Source: Glebionis coronaria (Eukaryota > Streptophyta > Magnoliopsida > Asterales > Asteraceae). From it: 64,000 bases of DNA. The notes below the pieces were generated by a model that saw only the letters and a program-made list of their open reading frames with translations, made no database searches and was not told the origin of the DNA. Shown here one piece after another: positions 49,166-61,143 of this stretch. The position numbers and the translations under genes are program-made. Positions within the stretch are counted from its first letter, which is position 1. Each line of letters begins with the position of its first letter. The stretch is from assembly GCA_025667525.1 (NCBI GenBank), contig CM046878.1, forward strand, positions 576,642,868 to 576,706,867, given 5' to 3'.

Positions 49166-49758
49166 GGGTGTGTTTGGTAGAAAGAAAAGAGAGTAAAGAA
49201 ATAAAAATATTTGCATTTCTCTTGTGTGGTATGACAAGGAAAAAAAAAGCGGAGATTTGATTGTCTTTACAATTACATCTAGTGCAATTTTTTGTGTTGT
49301 CATTTCCATCTTATTTGGAGTGGAATTGGTTTTCCCACTGATTTATTTAGAAGGTGACAAATATATAAACTGTAATCATCGGTAAGAGCATAAAATTAAG
49401 TAGGTTTAGTTAAGAATTTTCTAAATTATTTTTTCATAAGTACGTAAAACTAATAATTACTATTTTACTTTACTTGACCTCGAGTTAGCCAAATATTTTT
49501 AACGTGACTTTTTAATATTTGGCTAACGCGATTCGAATAAAAGCTTACTCGGTTCGATTCGAATCGGGTTTTTTTACACTCCACTCAAAACATTGACAAA
49601 AAAACGAAAGACAATACAAAATTCCGCATTTCTCAAATTTAAGTTTCTGTTGTTACCAAACAGTGGAATTAAACAAAATTCTCTATCAATTTCTATTCTC
49701 TGAAATTCTATTATCTATGTCATTTCTAATCTTTGAAATTTTCTCTACCAAACATGCC
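49166..49758. mobile_element. MITE-like element, about 593 bp
   Basis: The ends are inverted: GGGTGTGTTTGGTAGA at the left, and the complement of GGCATGTTTGGTAGAGA at the right. Each is followed by AG/AAAT-rich sequence, with an ATA trinucleotide on both sides (49163-49165, 49759-49761). No coding sequence. A perfect hairpin (GTTAGCCAAATATT) is near its centre. End type and 3-bp duplication recall PIF/Harbinger-like MITEs, though ATA is not the usual TWA target. Confidence 0.6.
49484..49527. repeat. Hairpin inside the MITE
   Basis: GTTAGCCAAATATT at 49484 pairs perfectly with AATATTTGGCTAAC ending at 49527, with about 16 nt between the arms. Confidence 0.85.
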
Positions 49759-50085
49759 ATAAAAGTAAATTATTTACTGATTCTCTTGTACAAGTTTGTA
49801 GGTAAAGTGTGATTTTCATAATTTTCAAATTAACTTCATTCACAAACATGTCATTTTATGTTTCTCGAATCATGCCTTGTAAGTATTAATTAATGTAGGT
49901 AATTTAGGTCACGCGTTGTATATGTACAACAAATATTTCAGCTCCAAAACTTATGTGGGATGTAAATGTTGACTTTTTCATTTCTATATACAATCTGGCA
50001 TTGAATTTGGAGATCTTCATGAGGAATTACTCTCACATTTTCGTTCTTTTTTCTTGGTTGTGGTCGATGAGAAAAATGGCGGTAC

Positions 50086-50332
50086 TGATGGAGTTGTGGG
50101 TCTTTTAGTTGAAGAAATAAAGAATTCAAATAAAGCTGATTTGGTCAAGTCAAGTGGAGCTCTACACACGTGATTATACCGAGTCTTATGCTATAACGGT
50201 TGTTTAGTATTATCTCCTATTTCCTAGCTATAGTTTTCCTATTCAGTTGTATTATTTGTGTATTTAAAGCCACTTTGGCATCACTCAATGAAATCAGAAT
50301 TCAGTGAGCAATACCCGTGATTTACTTTATCA
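50086..50332 (+). repeat. 5' LTR (copia 1)
   Basis: A short LTR with a possible TATA-like TATTTAAAG at about 50260. The element's primer site follows three bases after it. Confidence 0.95.
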
Positions 50333-50381
50333 TTGTGGTATCAGAGTGAAATTCAATCACTAAAAGAGAGAGAGAGAGAGA

Positions 50382-53300
50382 ATGAACGACGATAAGTTGA
50401 AGGTGCTAGTTTTCGATGGGCATTACGAACACTGGAGTGAGATGATGGAGAATTTGCTGCGTGCAAAACAACTATGGCACTTGGTCGATCCAGGAATCAG
50501 AGAACCCGCGGTTGGTGTTGCCCAAAGTGAAAGGGAAAAGAAGAAGTTGGAAGAACTACGAATGAAAGATCTGCAGGTCAAACATTATTTGTACCAGGCA
50601 ATCGATAGGGTCACGTTTGAGCAGATCCTGGATCGAAAAACTTCCAAGGCGGTGTGGGAATCCATGCGGAAGAGATTTGCAGGGAATGATCGAGTGAAGA
50701 GATCTATGCTGCAGAAACTTCGAAGAGATTTCGAGGTTTTAGAGATGAAGACGACTGAAACAATACCGGAGTATTTTGGTAGGGTCCTGACAATATCCAA
50801 TCAAATGAGGAGCAATGGTGAATCAATGACTGATGTGAAAATCGTTGAAAAAATCCTTCGAACGTTGACTGAAAAGTATATGTATGTGGTCGTGTCGATC
50901 GAGGAATCAAAGGACATTGATCAGATGTCCATAGAAGAATTGCAGAGCACACTAATTGTTCATGAACAGAAGTTTAAGAAGAATGAACGAGAAGACGAGC
51001 AAGCACTGAAGGTAGATACAGGTGATAGATCGTATACTAGAGGACGTGGTAGAGGGCGCTACAGCTATAGAGGAAGAGGTCATGGTCGAGGGCGCCAATC
51101 TTTCAACAAAGAAACCATTGAATGCTATAACTGTCACAAACTAGGGCATTATTCGTATGAATGTCCAACCTCAAAGGAAGCAAACTATGCTGGTTTTGAC
51201 GAAAATGAAGAAATCATGCTCATGGCTGATGGAGGTGTAGAAGAGAATAGATTTATGGCCCAGAGAAAGAGTGAGAACAAAGGTCTATTATGGTTTTTAG
51301 ATTCTGGATGCTCTAATCATATGTGTGGTAACAAAGAGAGGTTTGCAGATCTAGATCAAAGTTTCTCTAACACTGTTAAGCTTGGAAACAATACACGCAT
51401 GACTGTAGAAGGAAAAGGAAGCATGAAGCTGGTTCTAAATGGGGCGACATATGTGATCAGAGATGTATACTTTGTACCAGAACTTAAGAACAACCTTCTC
51501 AGCATCGGGCAACTCCAACAGAAAGGTCTGTCATTTCTATTCCAATATGACATTTGCAAAGTTTTTCATCCAAACAAAGGATTAATTTTTCAGTCCAGAA
51601 TGAGTACCAACCGGATGTATCCTCTTAGTGAGGATGCTAACGAGACCGGTGAGCAAAATACAGACGAGTGCATGTACTCAAGTGATGATGATATTTCTAA
51701 ATTATGGCATGAACGTTTGGGGCACATCAGCAAGACTGGCATGAAAACTTTGCAACATAAAGAAATGGTACGTGATTTACCTGAATTTATTGTTGATACG
51801 TCTCTTTGTGAAGACTGTATGATAGGAAAACAGACTAAGGAGGCCATACCAAAGTCAAGTTCATGGCGTGCTGGAGAGATATTAGAGTTGGTACACTCTG
51901 ATATATGCGGGCCAATAACGCCAACTTCACATACTGGAAAGAAATCTTGAGTTTTATTGATGATTATAGTCGGAAGGGTTGGGTTTATTTTTTAACAGAA
52001 AAGTCACAAGCCTTCGAAAGCTTCAAAGATTTTAAAAGCAAGGTAGAAACAGAAACTGGAAAAATGGTCAAGGCTCTTCGAACAGACAGGGGAGGAGAGT
52101 ATCTCTCTAATGATTTTGCCAAGTTTTGCAGGGAACATGGAATAAAAAGGAAATTGACCACGAGTTTTACACCTCAACAAAACGGAGTTGCGGAACGAAA
52201 GAATAGGACGGTAATAAATATGGTGGTTACCTTACTCTCTGCCAAAAATATGCCTAAGATTTTTTGGGCAGAAGCAGCAGCTTGGAGTTTTTACGTATTA
52301 AACAGGAGCACAACCAAAGCACTTTCAGATGTTACCCCACAAGAAGCTTGGAGCGGACTGAAGCCAACAGTCAACCATTTCCGAATTTGGGGGTGTTTGG
52401 CTCATGTACATGTGCCTAAGGAGAAACGGGCTAAATTAGATAACAAGAGTTGTGTTTGTGTTTTGACAGGTGTAAGTGAGGAGTCAAAAGCATATAGACT
52501 TATTGACCCAGAAACCATGAAGGTGATAATAAGCAAAGATGTGATATTTGAAGAACACAAAGGCTGGAATTGGAATCAAAGAAAGGAGGCGCATACTGCT
52601 CAAGAAGATATTTCATGGGGAAACTATGATTTTGTGGATGATGATTACATTCTCATTGATGAACATGGTGCCGAGATGCATGATTTGGTGGAGCAAGATC
52701 AGCCGACAACTGAACAAGATCAGCCGACAACTGAACCAGGTCCTAGTACTACATCAGTAAGGGAGAGTAGACAGCACAGAACTCCTAGCTATCTTCAAGA
52801 CTTCGTCACCGGTGATGACTTAGACTCAGACACAGAAGAAGTAAATGCGGTGGAGATAGCCCATCAAGATCCAATTCACTTTGAAGAAGCAGTCACAGAA
52901 CCCAAGTGGAAGATAGCAATGGATCATGAAATCGAGATGATTGAAAAGAATCACACCTGGTGTCTAGTTGAGTTACCAAAGTATGCCAAATGCATCAGTC
53001 TAAAGTGGGTATATAAAACTAAGCTGAACGAAAGGGGCGAGATTGAAAAGCACAAAGCAAGACTGGTGGCCAGGGGATGTGGTCAAGAATTTGGAGTTGA
53101 TTATATGGAAGTGTATGCACCGGTGGCAAGAATGGATACGATTCGTTTGATGATTGCTTTAGCAGCTCAAAAGGGCTGGAGCATTTATCAGATGGATGTA
53201 AAATCCGCTTTTCTCCATGGAACATTGCAAGAAGACGTGTATGTTCAGCAACCACAAGGTTATGTAGTGAAGAATAGCGAGCATAAGGTGTACAAGCTCC

Positions 53301-54418
53301 AAAAGGCCTTGTATGGGCTCAAGCAAGCGCCCAGAGCTTGGTACAGTCGCATTGAATCCTATTTCGTCAAAGAAGGGTTCACAAAAAGCCAATCAGATCA
53401 TACGTTATTTATAAAAAGACAAGCAGGAGATAAACTATTATTTGTGAACATATATGTAGATGATTTGCTCTTTACAGGTAACGATGAGAAGATGATAGAA
53501 GAATTCAAGGTGTCTATGAAAGCTGAGTTTGAGATGACTGATTTGGGAAAAATGAGGTACTTTCTGGGAATTGAGGTAATATAAAACTCAGCAGGCATTC
53601 ACATTTCCCAACAGAAGTATGCAGTGGACATGTTAACCCGTTTCAAGATGGTGGAATACAATTCAGTAGTCAATCCTATGGTTCCTGGAAGTAGACTAAG
53701 ACACGATGATGGTGAACCAGTGGATGAAAAGTTGTTTAAACAACTAGTTGGAAGCCTGCTGTATATTACCACCACAAGACCTGACATACAATTTGTGGTA
53801 AGTTTCATTAGTCGCTTTGTGTCGAAACCAACTGAAACACACTTTGCAGCAGCTAAAAGGGTAATGAGGTATATTCAAGGAACCATAGATTACGGAATTT
53901 GGTACAAAAGGGGAGCAAAAGGAAAGATGGAAGTCTTCACTGATAGTGACTATGCCGGTGATCTTACTGACCGGAAAAGCACTTCTGGATACACATTGTT
54001 GTGGGATGGAGCGGCAGTCTCATGGTCATCGAAGAAGCAAAGTATCGTTGCCCTGTCGTCTACAGAAGCTGAGTACGTGGCGGCTGCGTTATGTGCTTGT
54101 CAAGTGGTCTGGGTTCGAGAAATCTTAGAAGAACTCGGTGTACAACAGAGAGGAGGAAGTGTTATAAAGTGTGACAATACATCAGCTATTCAGTTATCAA
54201 TAAATCCTGTTTTTCATGGCAGATGCAAACATATTGGAGTAAGATTTCACTTCCTAAGAGACCTTGTGAGCAAAGGAATAGTGAGTTTGGAGTATGTTGA
54301 ATCCAAGGAGCAGGTAGCAGACATTTTTACTAAGCCTTTGCATCGTGATCACTTTGAAAGGCTAAGAGAACGACTTGGTGTGTGTTCTTTCAAAGGCAAA
54401 CAAGACATGGAATCCTAG
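50382..54418 (+). pseudogene. Copia Gag-Pol polyprotein with frameshift and stop
   Basis: The first frame, 50382-51950, holds gag, a zinc knuckle CYNCHKLGHYSYEC, protease motif LDSGCSNHMCG and the integrase zinc region LWHERLGHIS up to HSDICGP. At about 51938-51950 the frame is lost by one base. The next frame (to 53584) carries integrase RTDRGGEY, TPQQNGVAERKNRT and reverse transcriptase WQ/YQMDVKSAFLHG and YVDDLLFTG. A TAA at 53582-53584 interrupts it, replacing an expected Gln-like residue. The same frame resumes with the RNase H part (DSDYAGDLTDRKSTSGY, STEAEYVA) to 54418. Gag, protease, integrase, RT and RNase H are in the copia order. Confidence 0.95.
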
Positions 54419-54437
54419 TCATGTTTGAGGGAGAGTT

Positions 54438-54684
54438 TGATGGAGTTGTGGGTCTTTTAGTTGAAGAAATAAAGAATTCAAATAAAGCTGATTTGATCAA
54501 GTCAAGTGGAGCTCTACACACGTGATTATACCGAGTCTTATGCTATAACGGTTGTTTAGTATTATCTCCTATTTCCTAGCTATAGTTTTGCTATTCAGTT
54601 GTATTATTTGTGTATTTAAAGCCACTTTGGCATCACTCAATGAAATCAGAATTCAGTGAGCAATACCCGTGATTTACTTTATCA
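54438..54684 (+). repeat. 3' LTR (copia 1)
   Basis: Matches the 5' LTR with two base differences and is preceded by the polypurine tract GAGGGAGAG. Confidence 0.95.
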
Positions 54685-54689
54685 GGTAC

Positions 54690-56100
54690 AACAACCTGTT
54701 TTGTGTTTCCTGAATAACATGTCATATTTCTTGATGAGAAACGGGTATAATCGGTTTAACGGTCGAGCATGTTCAATTTGAATCTGTTCAATTCAAGTTC
54801 ACGAAGGATGCATTAAATCAAGTCCTACAGGTAACTTTTATGTTACTGATCTAGTAACCATACGTGAAACCTCATTAGTTTGGATTAGGTGAACCGAACT
54901 CAAACTCTGGTAAGTGCGACATATCTTTCCATTTTGGATAATTCTGGCCACTCGTGTTTATTGATTAGCACCTTGTGATTGATTGCATTGTACATTTTGA
55001 CTAAGTCTCTTGATACTTTTTGTAGAAAAATTGAAAACAAAGTTGGCTCAAATCACCAATGTTGCACCACAATTGCCTCGTATATTTAGTCACGTGAATG
55101 GCAATGAAAAGAAATAACAAGTTTGGAGTACCACCAGTCGTGACAAATAATAAGAAAAACGTATTCGTTAGGTTAATTACAATGTACTGCTGTATATAAC
55201 CGATGAAGATTTCAGTTTTTTCACCTATGTGAGATATATAAGGTTGAACTGATCTTTAGAATTGTAGGCAGAGTTTCTATACAGTTACGATTTGGAGATC
55301 CTCCAGGAGGTAGGAAGATATGTGACAAATGATGGACTTTGGATTATTTGTTCAGAGAGCCGTCATATAACACAAAGGCACTTAGGCACACGATTCGAAT
55401 CCCACAAAAACTATCTTTTATTTGTTTCAAAGTCAAGTGAACATACTTGTATTCTCAAACACTTGAACTTCTTGAAAATCGCCATAGAATCGATTGTTTT
55501 GGAATCACTTTAACAGTTAAACAACTCATGCAAAAGATGCCTTTCAAACTAATCTAGGTCGATGTTCAACAACATCCATGTAACTATCAACCGAGGGATT
55601 TAAGACGACTCGTCCCTCTTGGTTGCCTTCATTTCTGCCGAAGACAGAGCGACAATCGTGTCCAACAAATGTCCAACGAATGCGTGTCACCTGAAGTATT
55701 TTATATGCGTAGAAGTGTGTCACCGTCACGAGCCCTACTAAAATATTAGTTAAACCTTATATATCCCATGCTAAAGTTTGTACCTCATAGAGGACTTCCC
55801 AATCCAATTGCGTTTTCACTTAACAACTGTATTCAAACTTTTCTTGCATTTCTAATATTAGTTCAACCTTATATATCCTAGTTTCCCATATAGGTGAAAG
55901 ATGAGAAATCTTCTTTGGTTATATACTACATATAGTAAGATAACAATTTATGTTGAGTATAGTATCATGTTTTCGGTTATATGATGCAATTGGAGTTTCA
56001 TATTAGAAAAAAAATAAAAACCGTTATCATTATATAATTAAAGATTGATATAAAGTCTAACTTTTTTAATATCTTTATTAACCTAAATACTCGGTACTTT
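54690..56100. other. Old diverged repeat DNA
   Basis: No gene. 54880-55010 is a direct copy of 48790-48960. 55555-55700 (CCTCTTGGTTGCCTTCATTTC, GTCCAACGAATGCGTGTCACC-type stretches) recurs at about 56620-56760. From about 55745 the order of segments is the reverse complement of that seen at 21.3-21.4 kb. Confidence 0.5.
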
Positions 56101-56144
56101 TTAAATTTACCTAGCTATAGCCGTGTTATGCTATTTATCCTATT

Positions 56145-56342
56145 ATTACGGGTTTGGTGCCTATTGCTAGTCATAGATCGACTCTTAGTGTTATAGCAAA
56201 GCTAGTTCTTGCGGCTTGTGCTTATTTTATATGGCAAGAAGGCAATTGGAGGTTATTTAAGAAGGTTAAGACTTTTTCCGAAATCTGCTTTAAAATCAGA
56301 ACTTTGAACCCAAAGATCAAGGTGGATAGACATTCGAACTAA
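56145..56342 (+). pseudogene. LINE reverse-transcriptase C-terminal remnant
   Basis: An open stretch contains LVLAACAYFIWQEGNWRLF, the characteristic ending of the zinc-binding C-terminal region of plant LINE reverse transcriptases (pattern LAA-x-YFIWQERN-x-RLF). Only about 60 codons remain. The RT core is not present upstream, so this is a 5'-truncated relic. Gly stands where Arg or Glu is usual. Confidence 0.6.
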
Positions 56343-58590
56343 CATAGTTTAAGGTTGGTTTTCTCTTTAAAGATAGTAAGGAAAAGTGAATATTATTATA
56401 TAGAGTGTAGGTCAATTGTTAAGCTAACCATACTACAACCGTAAGATTTGTAGTTCGATTCTCAATAGGCCTTATTTTGTTTTTATTAAATGTGGGAAAC
56501 TCTAACTGAGCTTTACTATTTCCCTATATCCATAACTAACAAAATATTTTAACAATTTAAGTTCAACAAGCTATCCGCCATTAAACAACCCACTCTATGT
56601 AAATGTGCTCTTCAAACACATCTAGATGTGCAACGGTATTCATTGGGTATAAATTGAACCTCTTGGATGCCTTCGTTTCTAGCAAAGATGGAGTGGCGAC
56701 TTTGTCCAATCAACGTTCATTTTATATTACAACGTCCAACGAATGCGTGCCACCAGTGTGTTTTAATATTGTTACAACATAGGTGATTCAGGTCCCTCTT
56801 GGTTGGCTTTATTTCAAACGAAGAAGAAATGAAAATTGTACCAATGGATCAGATGTGTGTCACCTTCATGAATGACAACTTTGCCATACCAATGTAGAGC
56901 TCAATCAATCAGAAGGTACCAAACAATATACATGACAAGAATTATCCAACTCGATAGATGTGTCACCCTTACAAAGTCACAAGTCATACTAAAAAAACTC
57001 ATGAAACCTGGAGTTTGAGTTTGCTTCACCTAACCAAAACTACTGATATTTTGCAAAACGTAACTTAATTAGTCCGACGACGAGTGCATAAAGATTTTAT
57101 TCACCGAACTTTTCCAAAATGATAAACTAAACTACTATAGCGAAATCAATGATGTGCCACAAAACCACAAAAGTAGAATGATATATCCTCAAAAAGATGA
57201 ATGCTTATGGATCTTGCAAGATTTTATTGAAGTCTTGGTATATTCACTGGCACAAAACCTCGCAAATGAATTGTTCTGGACTATTTAAGATCGTAATAAC
57301 CATAATCCAATATGACATTTAACTAATTAAAAACGAGTGGTATTAGTAGTATGATATGTAAACTTTGGCGCAAGAACATCAAATGATTACTCGAATATAA
57401 GATGTATATTCACCTGTGTAAAAACTAACAATATTTATTTCAAGTTTTTGTTTTATATCACCTAACAAATCAAGCCACACTCTTTGTATATCCCACATAT
57501 GTCGAAGAAGTGAAATGTTTCACGTTTAATGTTTTCGGATATACGTGTTTATGAAGTTGGTTCTAAAGCAAAATGTTTCAAACCTCAGCATTGTATCCGA
57601 AAATAAATATATAATTTTTGAATTTTTAATTGAACCACCATTGACATATAATAAATCCCTTTATATTTTATATCAATTTTATTCGATTGGACACTTGAGC
57701 CTACTAATCTTTACAATATCAGCGACTACAATTTGGAATAGCCTGGATTTGGTGGATCCACTATACCAATTCAGTAGATCCACCTAAAGTTACGTAAGAA
57801 TGTAAGGTCTCAATTGAGCACATTTGAGATTGATCGGATTTCATCCATGTGCCTAAGAAATGAGGCGAGTCCGGTATAACACTAGTGATTTGGGTCCTCT
57901 TTGTTGCTGACATTCCAATAAAAGATAATAAGTGAAAAATGTACAATTGTAACCTATAGTCATTCAATGTAAAACTCAATCAATCACATGGTATTAAGGG
58001 ACATATGCACCAGAGTTATCCAAAATTGATAGATCACATAAAAATATCTTAGTAATGCAATAATTATATAGGCTTTCAATTCTTGTTCAAATTTTCATTT
58101 ACACCACACATGAACTCATGTGGGCTACATAACCGTATTTAAACGATGTAGATCTTTTAATAAAACCCCATGAAACTGTGCATTCCACATTCCCACATAG
58201 ATTCAAGAAGGGAAATCTTTCTTCTTTATACACTATAGTAAAATCAACAACATACATGTTAACAACAATACTATGTTTTCAGGTGCACTGCGGTGCTGGA
58301 GTTTGATTCTTAACAAAATCCACCATCGTTAAGTATCCGCAAATAAGTATAAATTATTGACTTTTTTATTCTACTTGTTTGTCTTTATGTTATGGCAAGT
58401 ATACGTTAAATAGATGTATAGTAGGAAATAGGAAGATATGTAGTTGCGAAGTAGCATGTTAGTAAATGAAATTTAGCTTATTCGTAAGGTATAACATGTG
58501 GCTTCTTTATTAACTTTTTCGCTTTCATATATGGGAAAACTTCATTTGAGTCATTAACTAATAAATGTATGACATTAAAATCTCATCGCG
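56343..58590. other. Old diverged repeat DNA, inverted orientation
   Basis: No gene. 56880-57060 is the complement of the segment near 48790-48960, and 57830-58030 is another diverged copy. Segments resembling TCACATGTGGGATAT/CTTCTT occur near 57490 and 58190. I see no reading frame with recognisable motifs. Confidence 0.5.
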
Positions 58591-58595
58591 AGAGC

Positions 58596-59555
58596 TGTTG
58601 AGATATGCGATCGTTTAGCCATCGGTAAATGCGTGAGCCTAGGGCACACACTCAATACGGAGAACACACGTTTGTTTACATTTTATTATTTATAATTAAA
58701 CGTATAATAAAAACTTTACGTTTTATTTAATTAACGATAGTTTAATTAATTACGGGATTTAATTAATTAAAGGCGAGTGCGTTATTTAAATTTAAGGAAG
58801 GAAATCGACTTCTAGAACCTCCCGGTACCCCTTAGGCGGCCGAATACCATAGAGGGTCTAGAAGATCTTTTGTTTGTTAATCAAGTAATTAAGTTACTTA
58901 ATTTAGGTGTTGGGTTGGGCCTAATTAATTTTGAGGAGGTTCAAGGATGTGTATAAATACAATCCCATACCCCTCATAATTTTTCACCTCTCCCTCCTTG
59001 TTTGTTTTGGCCGATCGAATCAAACACCACACCCAAACCCTTACGAACTTTTTCCTTAACCTAAAATCACACCTAAAGGTTTAACCTTTATAAGATCAAT
59101 CCTTCTTGGTGGTTTTCTTATAAAGATTTAAGCTTTATAACTAAACCCTAGATCTCATAATCTAGGTTTTAGTATTCCTTTGTGGTCCGATTTATATAAA
59201 CCCTAATTAGGGTTTATTGGTGATTTTTCAAGAATCTTGTTGCTATCTACAAACCGTATCCTTACGCTATCCCAATTAGGGTTTTGGATATTAGGGTTTC
59301 TAGTTGCAAAGATTATCGAAGTGAAGTTACCACTAGCATCGTGGTGTGTTCGTTTGACGTGTCGTGTGAGCAATCGCTAGAGGACGGTTACTTTACCGTT
59401 GTAGATTCAAGATCAAGATCAATTAATTGATTTATTCAATTAGTTAAAAGGTTGGTTTTATTATTGTTTTATTATGTGTTAATCATGAATATTATACTAG
59501 ATCCATTCCGCTGCGCACTCGTAGTTAATGGTTTAACTAGTTCTAAATCCCAACA
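58596..59555 (+). repeat. 5' LTR (copia 2)
   Basis: 960 bp with TG...CA-type ends inside a TGTTG/CAACA inverted repeat. GTGTATAAATAC at about 58950 is a good TATA box. The second copy is outside the window, so the limits rest on end motifs and the adjoining primer site. Confidence 0.85.
58951..58958 (+). promoter_or_regulatory. TATA box candidate in copia 2 LTR
   Basis: TATAAATA lies about 355 bp into the LTR, the expected place of the U3 promoter. Confidence 0.55.
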
Positions 59556-61143
59556 GTGGCATCACGAGTCGAATCGTATGGCATTCATGGGTTACACATA
59601 GAATAAAACACGCTTGCTTCGCTTTAAAATCTCTTTTATTTATGTTTTTATGACAACTACATGCATACTTGTCATAAAGTTTTAATCTTGATCTAGATCT
59701 ATTAAAATTGGGTAGGTTAAAATTGAACCGGTTAATAATTACTTTTGTTTTTTATTATCCGTCAAAGACCCTTGCATCTCACTTTTGTGATACTTTGCAC
59801 GTCATCAAGTACCTTGCTCGAAAACTTGATGAGGGTCTTTGGTCCTCAATTTGGGGAAGACTCATTCGAGACTTGGATCTTATATGATTTACCGCTTTCA
59901 TATAGAGTCTGTCTTCTGCTTCTACCCCCTTCTGTCTGTTTTTATGTGCTTATTTGTTTTCCATTATGAATTGCAAAACGTAATAACTCAAGATTCTAGG
60001 AATCATAAAAACGGATGGTACTTATATCGAAACTAGCTTTAAAACTATGTCATACACCATATTTTCCTTGCGAATCGGCTATGTGTTTATTTGTTAAAAT
60101 CTTGATTTTTTGAACAAATATTAATATTGACATAAGAACTATGAAACTTGGTTTTATTGTATTCTAATTGGTTTGCGAAATCATATTGTCACTCGAGTTG
60201 GGCTTACATACCGTAATGATGGCTTATAAACTATCTTCTCAACGACGTGATTTTCAAGAATAATTAGTTTACAATACTCAAAAATACAACACCGTTTTGT
60301 GTCTTTACTAATGATGGACTTGCTATTGCACTTCGTGCTCTAGTCGAGCTATCTAGGGTTTGAGAAATCTTTAATCTTCTCCCGTGTTTCATAGGTGTTC
60401 TGGCACTTATGGAATAATTATCCCAAGCACTTGCACCTTCGGGTGCATAAAGAGTAGGATATAGGGTTTGATCTCTCTTTAATGTTCTCCCGCGGTACAA
60501 CACGACTAAACCAAAAAGTTAACAAATTGTTTTCTTAACTTGTGCTAAGAGAATGAATTGCATACATTCTCTTACACACTTTGACATTTGTTTTTCTAAA
60601 ACTTATGTGATACCTATTTGAATTTTTTAAGTCTATGCCACCCAATTTAGAAGCACTTGTAGTTGTTTTTCGTCAACTGGTCCGACCTAGGGCGAATTAC
60701 ATACCCGAGGCGATCTTTGTCACTGGTCAGACCTTTGCCAATAATTGCTGCTTCAAATTGGTACGACTTAAAGTCGAGTTCCCGGTCAGATTCGGAACCC
60801 GAGGCATAAAGATGAGATGAAACATACTCATGACTTTATTATGTGTAGAACAAGTTTGTTTGAGATGCTCAAAGGTTCTCGAAAGAGATGAGAGAACATC
60901 CCATCCAAACACTCTACGACAAATAAACTTCATGAATCGTCTCATACAATCTAAGAGTTGCACTTGTAATGCAATTAACGCCCGTCGCTTACCTCTTGCC
61001 CCACTTGAATACTAGACGGTCGGACCTCTAATATTAAGTGGGAGTGCTAGCAAGGATCTTAGTCTCAACATGATTAATTGGGTAGTTAATTCTTTGAGAA
61101 TGTAATTATCGAAAATACTAATCGTTGAACTTTTATTTTGTAG
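59556..61143 (+). other. Long untranslated leader of copia 2
   Basis: 1.6 kb lies between primer site and gag. Only short frames occur on both strands and none has a motif. Such long leaders are known in some copia lineages. Confidence 0.6.

Larger units (their letters stand above)
50086..54684 (+). mobile_element. Ty1/copia retrotransposon, 4.6 kb
   Basis: 247-bp LTRs at 50086-50332 and 54438-54684 begin TGATGGAGTT and end TTTATCA. The target duplication GGTAC is at 50081-50085 and 54685-54689. TGGTATCAGAG, the initiator Met-tRNA primer site, starts at 50335, and GAGGGAGAGTT precedes the 3' LTR. I see two LTR differences (GGTC/GATC and TTCC/TTGC). The polyprotein has one frameshift and one stop, so this copy appears inactive. 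Confidence 0.97.

Noticed and set aside
43276..50345. tRNA gene remnants at TGGTAATCAGAGCC and TGGTATCAGAG
   Set aside because: They are retrotransposon primer sites complementary to the tRNA 3' end. No cloverleaf is present.
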